Positions 5,898-11,492 of a DNA stretch of 11,492 nt are shown here, piece after piece. Numbering within the stretch: position 1 is the first letter of the stretch; each line of letters starts with the position of its first letter. Source of the stretch: an uncultured Schwartzia sp. (GTDB lineage: Bacteria > Bacillota > Negativicutes > Selenomonadales > Selenomonadaceae); the NCBI GenBank assembly GCA_905372875.1, contig CAJPQU010000058.1, forward strand, positions 1 through 11,492, in the 5' to 3' direction. The translations under genes were made by a program, and so were the position numbers. A model generated the notes under the pieces. The model saw nothing but the letters and a program-made list of their open reading frames with translations, ran no database searches and was not told the origin of the DNA.

Positions 5898-7037
5898 TTA
5901 TTCGTTCGGTGTTGCGCCCTCGTCCGCGGGGGCAGGTACGGCCGCCTCGTCTTCCGTATCCTTTCTCGCCTTTGTCATACTCAGCGAAATGCGTTTGCGC
6001 CGCTTGTCGATATGAAGGATTTTCACAGAAACCTCATCTCCGGTATGAACGGCTTCGTCCGCCCGGGCAATACGCTTATTCGACAACTCTCCCATGGGAA
6101 TGAGGCCGTCAAAGCCCGGCTCAATCTCCATAAAGGCCCCGAAATCCGTCAGTTTAATGATCTTGCCCTCAATGATCTCACCCTCGTGATACTTTTCAAT
6201 GCGGTCAAACCACGGATCTGTCGTCGTTTCTTTGACGCTCAAAGAAATGCGTTTGTTTTCTTTATCAAATTTTTTCACCAGCACGTCAAGTTCCTGACCG
6301 ACTTTTAAAACATCGGAAGGATGTTTCACGCGCTCCCAGGAGAGATCAGAGATATGTGCCAAGCCGTCGACACCGCCGATATCGATAAACGCGCCGTAAT
6401 CCACAATGCGCTTGACCGTCCCTTTTAGAATCGTTCCCTCTTCCAATGTAGCAAAAAGCTCTTCCTGTTTCTTTTCCCGCTCTTCTTCTAAAAGCTTTCG
6501 GCGAGAAAGAACCAACCGCTGCTTCTTCACATCGCATTCAATGGGCAACGCCCGAACGGTTTGTCCGACATACACCGAAAGATCCTTGACAAAGTGCAGC
6601 TCCACCTGAGAGGCAGGAATAAAAGCTCGCAGACCGCGAACCGTGGCCACCAGCCCACCTTTCACGACCTGTGTGATCACAGCCTCAAGAATTTCGCCGC
6701 GCTCCACAATACCATCAAAATCTTTCCAAGCCACTAACCGATCCGCTCGGACTTTGGAAACCGTTGCGCCATGTTCGCCCCCTAAAGAAACGATGTAGAC
6801 GTCAATCTCATCTCCCACGCTAACTACGTCCCCCGCCGCGTCCGGTTCCGGTACAGCCAATTCTTTCTTGTCAATGGGAATATCCGATTTAAAGCCCGGG
6901 ATATGAACCAACGCGCTGCTATTATCCACGGAAACCACCGAGGCTTGGACGACGTCGCCCACTTCGGCGTTTTGTAACGCTTCTTCCTCCGCCTTTAATA
7001 AATTTTCAAACTCGTCGTTTTTCATTTCCTCTGACAC
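5898..7037 (-). CDS. rpsA: 30S ribosomal protein S1, four-domain form
   Basis: S1-type RNA-binding protein that helps recruit mRNA to the 30S subunit. The protein has 379 residues with four S1/OB domains at about 26-97, 114-180, 201-269 and 286-355. The last two are most canonical (GTILKGTVKRIVDYGAFIDI and GKIIKLTDFGAFMEIEPG). A short acidic N-terminal helix precedes them and an Ala/Pro/Glu-rich tail ends in TPNE. Four domains is typical for Firmicutes, against six in Escherichia coli. The start is GTG 7037, with a strong AAGGAGGT 9 nt upstream. An ATG at codon 5 has no well-placed site. The gene starts 16 nt inside ispH, with its ribosome binding site in the ispH coding region. A terminator-like hairpin follows. 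The role is inferred from domain count and context; divergent S1 relatives can have other jobs. Confidence 0.95.
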   Translation of the reverse strand: MSEEMKNDEFENLLKAEEEALQNAEVGDVVQASVVSVDNSSALVHIPGFKSDIPIDKKELAVPEPDAAGDVVSVGDEIDVYIVSLGGEHGATVSKVRADRLVAWKDFDGIVERGEILEAVITQVVKGGLVATVRGLRAFIPASQVELHFVKDLSVYVGQTVRALPIECDVKKQRLVLSRRKLLEEEREKKQEELFATLEEGTILKGTVKRIVDYGAFIDIGGVDGLAHISDLSWERVKHPSDVLKVGQELDVLVKKFDKENKRISLSVKETTTDPWFDRIEKYHEGEIIEGKIIKLTDFGAFMEIEPGFDGLIPMGELSNKRIARADEAVHTGDEVSVKILHIDKRRKRISLSMTKARKDTEDEAAVPAPADEGATPNE

Positions 7038-7849
7038 TTTTGATATACCTCCTTGATAATCCAGTCCGGCGTTGAAGCGCCGGCTGTGATACCAATTTTT
7101 TTAATATTATGAAACCATGCATCCTGAAGCTCGGAAGCGGTCTCCAGATGATGGGTCACTGTCTTCTCCGCGCACAGCTGTGCCAATCTTGTGGTATTGG
7201 CGCTGTTCTTCCCGCCGATCACCAGCATTAAATCAACTTTTTCCGCCAGTTCAATCGCGGCTTTCTGCCGCTGATCCGTGGCGGTACAAATCGTCCTCAC
7301 AATATGAATATCATTCGATTTTTCTAAAAGACAATTGACGATGTTTCGAAATTTATCTCCAGAAAAAGTGGTTTGCGCCACGATACCTAACTTATCACAA
7401 GGCGGGAGTTCTTTCGCTTCCTCCTCGGTTTCCACGACTACGGCGTTTCGCCCCGACCATTCGAAAATGCTCTTGACTTCTGGATGTTTTTTTTCCCCGA
7501 TGATAACGACCTCGCGGCCATCCTTAAAGAGCTGATGCGCCGCCATCTGTGCTTTTTTCACATGGGGACACGTAGCGTCTACGATATGCAGATCCCGTTC
7601 TCCAGCCTCATCATATACGTGTGGTCCTACGCCATGGGAACGGATGATTACCGTCCCGCCGCCAGGCACTTCTGCCAGCGAATCGACAGCATCTACGCCC
7701 TCGTCCGCTAATCGCGACACCATCTGTGGATTGTGTATGATAGGCCCCAACGTACTAGCTGGCCCCGGCTGCGCACTGCTGCGCGCCAAATGGATGGCGC
7801 GCTTCACACCGTAGCAAAAGCCTAAATAATCGGCTAAAATCACTTCCAT
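7022..7849 (-). CDS. ispH: 4-hydroxy-3-methylbut-2-enyl diphosphate reductase IspH (LytB)
   Basis: IspH is the last enzyme of the MEP pathway, an iron-sulfur protein that turns HMBPP into IPP and DMAPP. The protein has 275 residues, slightly shorter than E. coli IspH. All three cluster cysteines are present: Cys12 (FCYGVKRA), Cys94 (DATCPHV) and Cys188 (RTICTAT). So are the substrate-pocket residues known from the family: His39, His72 (SHGVG), His122 and Glu124 (HPE), the QTT triad (159-161), Ser216/Asn218 and Ser259 (GAST). It should therefore be active. Start ATG 7849; the ribosome binding site is only fair (GGTGAT about 11 nt upstream). A 58-nt gap with promoter-like hexamers separates it from plsC. 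It overlaps rpsA by 16 nt in another frame; many Clostridia have IspH and S1 as one fused polypeptide. Confidence 0.97.
   Translation of the reverse strand: MEVILADYLGFCYGVKRAIHLARSSAQPGPASTLGPIIHNPQMVSRLADEGVDAVDSLAEVPGGGTVIIRSHGVGPHVYDEAGERDLHIVDATCPHVKKAQMAAHQLFKDGREVVIIGEKKHPEVKSIFEWSGRNAVVVETEEEAKELPPCDKLGIVAQTTFSGDKFRNIVNCLLEKSNDIHIVRTICTATDQRQKAAIELAEKVDLMLVIGGKNSANTTRLAQLCAEKTVTHHLETASELQDAWFHNIKKIGITAGASTPDWIIKEVYQKCQRK
7047..7054 (-). promoter_or_regulatory. Strong ribosome binding site of rpsA inside ispH
   Basis: AAGGAGGT on the minus strand lies in the last codons of ispH, 9 nt before GTG 7037. It explains how S1 can be translated well from a GTG start, and implies that ribosomes finishing ispH cross the rpsA initiation site. 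Confidence 0.8.
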
Positions 7850-7890
7850 AAGAGTACCACATCACCCTGTTTCCAACAACCTGTTTTTAC

Positions 7891-7925
7891 AGTATATCAT
7901 ATCATAGCTATTCTTTGCTATGCAA
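7891..7925 (-). promoter_or_regulatory. Possible internal promoter before ispH-rpsA
   Basis: Minus strand: -10 TATGAT (7896-7901), preceded by TG one base upstream (extended -10), with a weak -35 TTGCAT (7920-7925) at 18 nt. A second extended -10, TGATATACT, ends at 7891. It overlaps the plsC stop and sits about 45 nt before the ispH start. The tandem ATGAT repeats make chance matches easy, so this is a moderate call. A separate promoter would suit a highly expressed S1 gene. Confidence 0.4.
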
Positions 7926-8507
7926 TTTTACCATTTTTACAATTTCTTCCATAATTTTTTGTGAAAACAATTGCAAGTTTTCTTTATCATTATGTTTCCC
8001 TGAAAAAAACAAAGGCTCTCCGTATATGACCGTAAGCTTAGGAAAAAAAATACCATGGGAAAAAATTCGATCCGTACCCAAAATGGCAGCAGGTACTACC
8101 GGCACATTCCCCAAGGCAGCCAAAAGCGCTACCCCTCCTTCAGCCTTATGAATCTTACCGTCCCGACTGCGGGTTCCTTCGGGGAAAAGTCCAATACACC
8201 GCCCCTCTTTAAGTGCCTGCAAGGCTGCTTTAATGGCGCCGCGATCCGCCGCACCCCGCTTTACCGGAAAAGAATAACAGCTGCGAATAATCTGCTTTAA
8301 AACCGGCACCTCAAAAAGTTCTTTTTTGGCCATATAACTGACCGGGCGAGATAAAAAAGTGGCCAAGAGCGGCGGGTCCCAATTACTCATGTGGTTGGCC
8401 GCCAAAATAACGCCGCCCTCCGCCGGAAGATTCTCCCGACCGATAATTTCCGCTCGAAAAAAAACCTGGAAAAAAAAAGTAAAAAATGCTTGCAGCAAAC
8501 TATACAC
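7908..8507 (-). CDS. plsC: 1-acyl-sn-glycerol-3-phosphate acyltransferase PlsC
   Basis: PlsC adds the second acyl chain to lysophosphatidate, giving phosphatidic acid, at the inner face of the membrane. The protein has 199 residues, typical for short PlsC forms. Seen: NHMSNWD with the catalytic His39-x4-Asp44, FPVKRG (80-85), FPEGTRS (108-114), and VPVVPAAI (135-142), the four acyltransferase blocks in order. The first 17 residues are Phe-rich and hydrophobic, likely a membrane-contact helix. The start is GTG 8507: AGGTGAT overlapping the cmk stop gives correct spacing, and there is no in-frame alternative upstream because of the stop. The gene is visibly richer in A/T than its neighbours, with T-runs of 8 and 9 bases near its 5' end and another of 8 near the middle. 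It follows cmk by 6 nt. Substrate specificity cannot be read from the sequence. Confidence 0.95.
   Translation of the reverse strand: MYSLLQAFFTFFFQVFFRAEIIGRENLPAEGGVILAANHMSNWDPPLLATFLSRPVSYMAKKELFEVPVLKQIIRSCYSFPVKRGAADRGAIKAALQALKEGRCIGLFPEGTRSRDGKIHKAEGGVALLAALGNVPVVPAAILGTDRIFSHGIFFPKLTVIYGEPLFFSGKHNDKENLQLFSQKIMEEIVKMVKLHSKE
8457..8486 (-). repeat. Cluster of poly-T tracts in the plsC 5' end
   Basis: In minus-strand sense there are T-runs of 6, 9 and 8 bases (8481-8486, 8470-8478, 8457-8464) within 30 bases, encoding the Phe-rich start of PlsC. Such runs are prone to replication or transcription slippage. The reading frame is intact here. Confidence 0.7.
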
Positions 8508-8513
8508 AATCCA

Positions 8514-9170
8514 TCACCTGCACAACTTCAAAACGGCCGCTACAACCTCTTCGATCCCCATGCCTGTCGTGTCCAAAAGAACCGCCTCGGGCACTCGTAC
8601 CAAAGGCGATACCGCTCGCTCCATGTCCGCTTTATCCCGGGCTTCAATTTCTTTTTTCAGTTTCTCAAGGTCAGCGACGTATCCTTTGTCCTTGACTTCT
8701 TGCCAGCGGCGTTTAGCTCTCTCTTCAATAGAAGCAGTTAAAAACACCTTTACGTCGGCCTTGGGAAGAACATGAGAGGCGATGTCCCGACCATCCATGA
8801 CGACCGCACCGTTTCTCGCCATTTCGCGCTGCAAAAGCACCATTTTCTCGCGCACCGGTGCTAACTGCGCCACGCGGGAAACAAGTCCCGTGACAGCCGG
8901 CGTCCGTAACTGGCCCGTGACGTCTTTGCCATCCACTTTCACGTATATCTGACCGTTCACATTTTTCAAGCTGATATTGGTATCGTCAATAATCTTTAGG
9001 ATGAGCGCGTCCGTCACCGGCTGACCGCTTTGCAATACCTTCCAAGCAACGGCTCGGTACATCGCTCCCGTATCAATGTACACATAGCCTAATTTTTTCG
9101 CTACCATTTGGGCGATAGTACTTTTCCCCGCCCCCGCCGGGCCGTCAATGGCGACTACCGATTTTTTCAT
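8514..9170 (-). CDS. cmk: Cytidylate kinase
   Basis: Cmk transfers phosphate from ATP to CMP and dCMP in the cytoplasm. The protein has 218 residues with the P-loop GPAGAGKST (10-18), DTGAMYRA (33-40), DGRDI (126-130), and the lid/CMP region RDKADMERAVSPL (178-190). After GRDI the sequence reads ASHVLP, where many relatives have GT at the first two positions; a mild divergence. I set the start at ATG 9170, giving the family-typical MKKSVVAIDG. The GGAGG at 9181-9185 is 10 nt away, while the in-frame ATG at 9179 is only 1 nt from it. The gene follows aroA by 24 nt, and its stop carries the plsC ribosome binding site. aroA-cmk adjacency (sometimes with rpsA further on) is common in bacteria. 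Confidence 0.96.
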   Translation of the reverse strand: MKKSVVAIDGPAGAGKSTIAQMVAKKLGYVYIDTGAMYRAVAWKVLQSGQPVTDALILKIIDDTNISLKNVNGQIYVKVDGKDVTGQLRTPAVTGLVSRVAQLAPVREKMVLLQREMARNGAVVMDGRDIASHVLPKADVKVFLTASIEERAKRRWQEVKDKGYVADLEKLKKEIEARDKADMERAVSPLVRVPEAVLLDTTGMGIEEVVAAVLKLCR

Positions 9171-9180
9171 CTCATCCATT

Positions 9181-9185
9181 CCTCC
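9181..9185 (-). promoter_or_regulatory. Ribosome binding site that decides the cmk start
   Basis: GGAGG on the minus strand. The first ATG (9179) begins 1 nt after it, too close for initiation. The next in-frame ATG (9170) is 10 nt away and gives the usual Cmk N-terminus. Confidence 0.7.
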
Positions 9186-9194
9186 GTATAAATA

Positions 9195-10493
9195 TTATTT
9201 TCGCAGTGCTTCTAACGTCTGATAAAAATTAGGATAAGAAATATCGACACAGTCCGGATCCCTGATCTCCACTCCATCTCCCGCCGCCCCGGCAACCGCC
9301 AGTGCCATAGCAATACGATGATCTGCCCGAGAAGAGACAGCAGCAAAACGTAAAGCGGACTGCCCGTGAATGACCAACCCATCGGAACGTTCCGTCAGGC
9401 TGCCTGGCGCCAATTTATTGTATTCCTCCGCCATCGCTTGCAGACGGTCGGTTTCTTTGACCCGCAGTTCTCCCGCTCCGGTAATAATCGTCTCACCCTC
9501 AGCTAAGAGAGCTGCCGCCACGATGACGGGAATTTCATCAATGAGCCGTGGTATGAGGGAAGCGCCGAAGGAAACACCGCGAAGCGGGGCAGCTTTGACA
9601 CGAATATCCGCCACGGGTTCATTCCCGCTTATGTGTTCGGCCAGAAGGGTGATATCCGCCCCCATGGCTTTCATCACATCCAATATTCCCGTCCGCGTAG
9701 GATTGATCCCCACATTTTTGAGCAACAGATCACTGCCCGGAATGAGAGCCGCCGCCACCAACCAATACGCCGCAGAACTTATGTCACCAGGTACCTCTAT
9801 ACGTTCCGGTGCATGAAGAGAAGCCCGCTGCACAGTTACTTGCCCTCTGGTGCGTTTGATCGGAACACCGAAAATATCCAGCAATCGCTCGGTATGATCT
9901 CGCGACATGAGAGGCTCAACGACCGTTGTTTCCCCCTCCGCTTGAATACCGGCTAAGAGAAGTGCGGATTTTACTTGTGCACTGGCTACCGGCATTTCAT
10001 AGCGGATACCCCGCAGACTTTTTTTTGCCGGCAAGAGCGTGATGGGAAGCAGGGTGTTGCCCTTTCGGCCCACAATCTTCGCGCCCATCTGTGTTAAAGG
10101 CTGTATGACTCGCCCCATCGGACGTCGCGAGAGGGAAGCGTCCCCCATAAATGTGGTAAGAAAAGGCTGAGGCGCTAACGCCCCCAATAAAAGGCGCAGC
10201 ATGGTGCCAGAATTTCCTGCATCCAGAACGCTCTCCGGCTCTCGTAAATTGTTCCAACCGACACCGTGGACTGTCAGCATCCCTTCGCCCTGATACGTGA
10301 TGCCGGCTCCCAATCGCTTCATTCCCTCCAGAGTGGAAAGGCAATCTGCAGCCTCCAGCCAATGAACAATCTCTGTTGGCCCTTCCGCCAATCCAGCCAA
10401 GATGACGCTGCGATGAGAGATAGACTTATCGCCGGGAATTACGACCTCACCTGTTAATCCCCGCGTTACACGTTCAATTCTTTTTGCCTGCAC
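9195..10493 (-). CDS. aroA: EPSP synthase (3-phosphoshikimate 1-carboxyvinyltransferase), class II type
   Basis: AroA joins shikimate-3-phosphate and phosphoenolpyruvate to EPSP, the step before chorismate synthase. The protein has 432 residues. Seen: IPGDKSISHR (19-28), GNSGTMLR (93-100), RRPMGRV (123-129), SAQVK (171-175), RDHTE (198-202), NPTR (264-267), and the C-terminal RVKETDRL segment. GDKS, SAQVK, RDHTE and NPTR are the motifs used to recognise class II EPSP synthases. The frame also allows GTG 10502, which overlaps the previous stop as GTGA. I prefer GTG 10493, because the GAGGTGA ribosome binding site (10499-10505) covers the first GTG and lies 5 nt before the second. Product assignment is unaffected. 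It is tightly linked to the flavoprotein gene upstream and cmk downstream. Whole catalytic architecture appears intact. Confidence 0.97.
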   Translation of the reverse strand: MQAKRIERVTRGLTGEVVIPGDKSISHRSVILAGLAEGPTEIVHWLEAADCLSTLEGMKRLGAGITYQGEGMLTVHGVGWNNLREPESVLDAGNSGTMLRLLLGALAPQPFLTTFMGDASLSRRPMGRVIQPLTQMGAKIVGRKGNTLLPITLLPAKKSLRGIRYEMPVASAQVKSALLLAGIQAEGETTVVEPLMSRDHTERLLDIFGVPIKRTRGQVTVQRASLHAPERIEVPGDISSAAYWLVAAALIPGSDLLLKNVGINPTRTGILDVMKAMGADITLLAEHISGNEPVADIRVKAAPLRGVSFGASLIPRLIDEIPVIVAAALLAEGETIITGAGELRVKETDRLQAMAEEYNKLAPGSLTERSDGLVIHGQSALRFAAVSSRADHRIAMALAVAGAAGDGVEIRDPDCVDISYPNFYQTLEALRK

Positions 10494-10498
10494 CGAAC

Positions 10499-10505
10499 TC
10501 ACCTC
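10499..10505 (-). promoter_or_regulatory. Ribosome binding site that decides the aroA start
   Basis: GAGGTGA, seven bases complementary to the 16S 3' end, spans the stop codon of the upstream flavoprotein gene and the first in-frame GTG. It therefore most likely serves the second GTG at 10493, 5 nt downstream. Confidence 0.65.
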
Positions 10506-11492
10506 TTTTCATTATTTTCTCTGACGCTCCACGTTCCTGCCGCCGCCCCCATGGAAAAAGCTGCCTGCAGATTATAACCGCCGGTAAAGCCGTCAATGTC
10601 TGCCATCTCACCGGCAACAAAAAGCCCCGGCCAGATTTTTGAAGCCATCGTCTTAGGATGAATTTCCTGGGTGGCAACGCCACCCATAGTGACAATGGCT
10701 TCCGCCAACGGCCTCGTCCTTTGCACCATCAACGGTAAATGCTGCAAAATCACCGCCAAACGCCGCCGTTCCTCCCGGGTGATCTGATGAATAGGTTTTC
10801 CCGGAGGAATATACGCTAACTCCAGAATCGGCGGGATGAGCCGCGCCGGCAGAAGATCACATAGCCCATTTTTGATGGCTTTCTTTTGATGAGCAACAAA
10901 ATCCCGCTGTATCCGTTTTTCAAGCTGTTCAGCAGTTAAAGCCGGTTTCAGATTCAAAAGGATTTCCACAAAATCCCCTTGCTGTAAGGCCAGAGAAACT
11001 TGTCGGCTCAAGGTGAGGATGATGGGGCCGCTGATGCCGAAATGCGTAAAGAGCATCTCGCCAAAGGCTTTTTCGCGAAGGCAACCGTTCACGATCAAAC
11101 CAGCCGTTACATTTCGCAGGGACAGACCCGACAATTCGCTCACCCAGGCCTCCTCCACTTCCAAGGGAACCAAGGCTGGCCGGAGAGGAACGATATGATG
11201 GCCCATTGCCGCCGCCATCTTTACCCCATCGCCGGTGGATCCCGTTTCTGGATAAGAAGCACCTCCCGTCGCCAAAATCACCGCATCCGCTGTCATTTCT
11301 TCACCACTGCAAAGCCGAACGCCGGCAATTTTTCCCTCTGCCGTAAGCAGAGTCTTTACCGGCGTATGGCAACGAACATCCACATTGGACTCATGAAGCC
11401 GCATTGTCAACGCCGCTACTACATCCTCAGCCCTATCCCTCCTAGGAAATACACGCCCGCCGCGTTCAACTTTCGTAGCAACACCGCATTCT
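10499..11492 (-). CDS. BaiN/HI0933-family FAD-dependent oxidoreductase, C-terminal part (runs off right edge)
   Basis: A flavoprotein of the HI0933/YhiN/BaiN family, often named aminoacetone oxidase family FAD-binding enzyme. The substrate in this organism is unknown. About 330 residues are visible; the frame stays open to the edge, so the N-terminal FAD-binding GxGxxG part lies outside. Seen, counted from the edge: GGRVFPRRDRAEDVV (11-25), the ATGGASYPETGSTGDG motif in the middle, and near the C-terminus GLFVAGEMADIDGFTGGYNLQAAF, a hallmark of the family's FAD-contacting end. A TTG/ATG at 11410/11404 inside the frame is not the real start, because conserved family sequence continues upstream. 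The stop overlaps the aroA ribosome binding site, so it is probably co-transcribed with aroA. The symbol is left blank because BaiN names a bile-acid role that cannot be assumed. Confidence 0.9.
   Translation of the reverse strand, partial: ECGVATKVERGGRVFPRRDRAEDVVAALTMRLHESNVDVRCHTPVKTLLTAEGKIAGVRLCSGEEMTADAVILATGGASYPETGSTGDGVKMAAAMGHHIVPLRPALVPLEVEEAWVSELSGLSLRNVTAGLIVNGCLREKAFGEMLFTHFGISGPIILTLSRQVSLALQQGDFVEILLNLKPALTAEQLEKRIQRDFVAHQKKAIKNGLCDLLPARLIPPILELAYIPPGKPIHQITREERRRLAVILQHLPLMVQRTRPLAEAIVTMGGVATQEIHPKTMASKIWPGLFVAGEMADIDGFTGGYNLQAAFSMGAAAGTWSVRENNEKR

Noticed and set aside
5724..6308. Plus-strand open frame of 194 codons opposite rpsA and the rpsA-DUF512 gap
   Set aside because: It runs antisense through S1 domains and the terminator hairpin, with no recognisable protein features.
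7881..7892. Short inverted repeat CTGT/ACAG before ispH as a terminator
   Set aside because: The stem is only about 4-5 bp and A/T-poor in pairing strength, with no T-run after it on the transcribed strand.

Overview
The window reads as a stretch of core chromosome from an anaerobic, Gram-positive-related bacterium. It most resembles the Negativicutes (Veillonella/Megasphaera/Dialister-like) or, less likely, the Clostridia. Reasons: a four-domain S1 protein directly after IspH, a PDZ/radical-SAM/DUF512 protein directly before Der, a Firmicute-style PheB ACT protein before homoserine dehydrogenase, a class II-type EPSP synthase, and GGAGG-type ribosome binding sites with frequent GTG/TTG starts. 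This placement is inference from gene order and protein style; no search was run. I see no transposase, integrase, tRNA, rRNA, CRISPR array or phage gene.

All twelve genes lie on the minus strand, so transcription runs from right to left. First comes a block of tightly packed genes: the 3' part of a BaiN/HI0933-type flavoprotein (cut by the right edge), aroA, cmk, plsC, ispH and rpsA. Spacings run from a 16-nt overlap to a 58-nt gap. The 58-nt gap before ispH holds a possible internal promoter. A hairpin with a perfect 13-bp stem follows rpsA. Then come the radical SAM DUF512 gene, der and plsY, with 1-2 nt gaps. A 212-nt intergenic region carries two promoter candidates and a strikingly G-rich leader. 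Last come an ACT-domain pheB-like gene, hom and thrB (cut by the left edge).

Functions group as follows. AroA makes EPSP for chorismate and aromatic amino acids. Cmk phosphorylates CMP/dCMP. PlsY and PlsC are two consecutive acyltransferases that build phosphatidic acid. IspH makes IPP/DMAPP. S1 and Der serve translation and 50S assembly. Hom and ThrB are consecutive steps to threonine, with the ACT protein a likely amino-acid sensor. The DUF512 radical SAM protein and the BaiN-like flavoprotein are the least understood members.

This is mostly an ordinary housekeeping region and I did not find a clear new multi-gene system. The points most worth a second look are the terminator-like hairpin abutting the DUF512 ribosome binding site, the four-G-tract leader of the threonine operon, the ispH/rpsA overlap, and the orphan radical SAM protein beside Der. 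Start codons of aroA, cmk and plsY were set by ribosome-binding-site spacing rather than by the longest reading frame.
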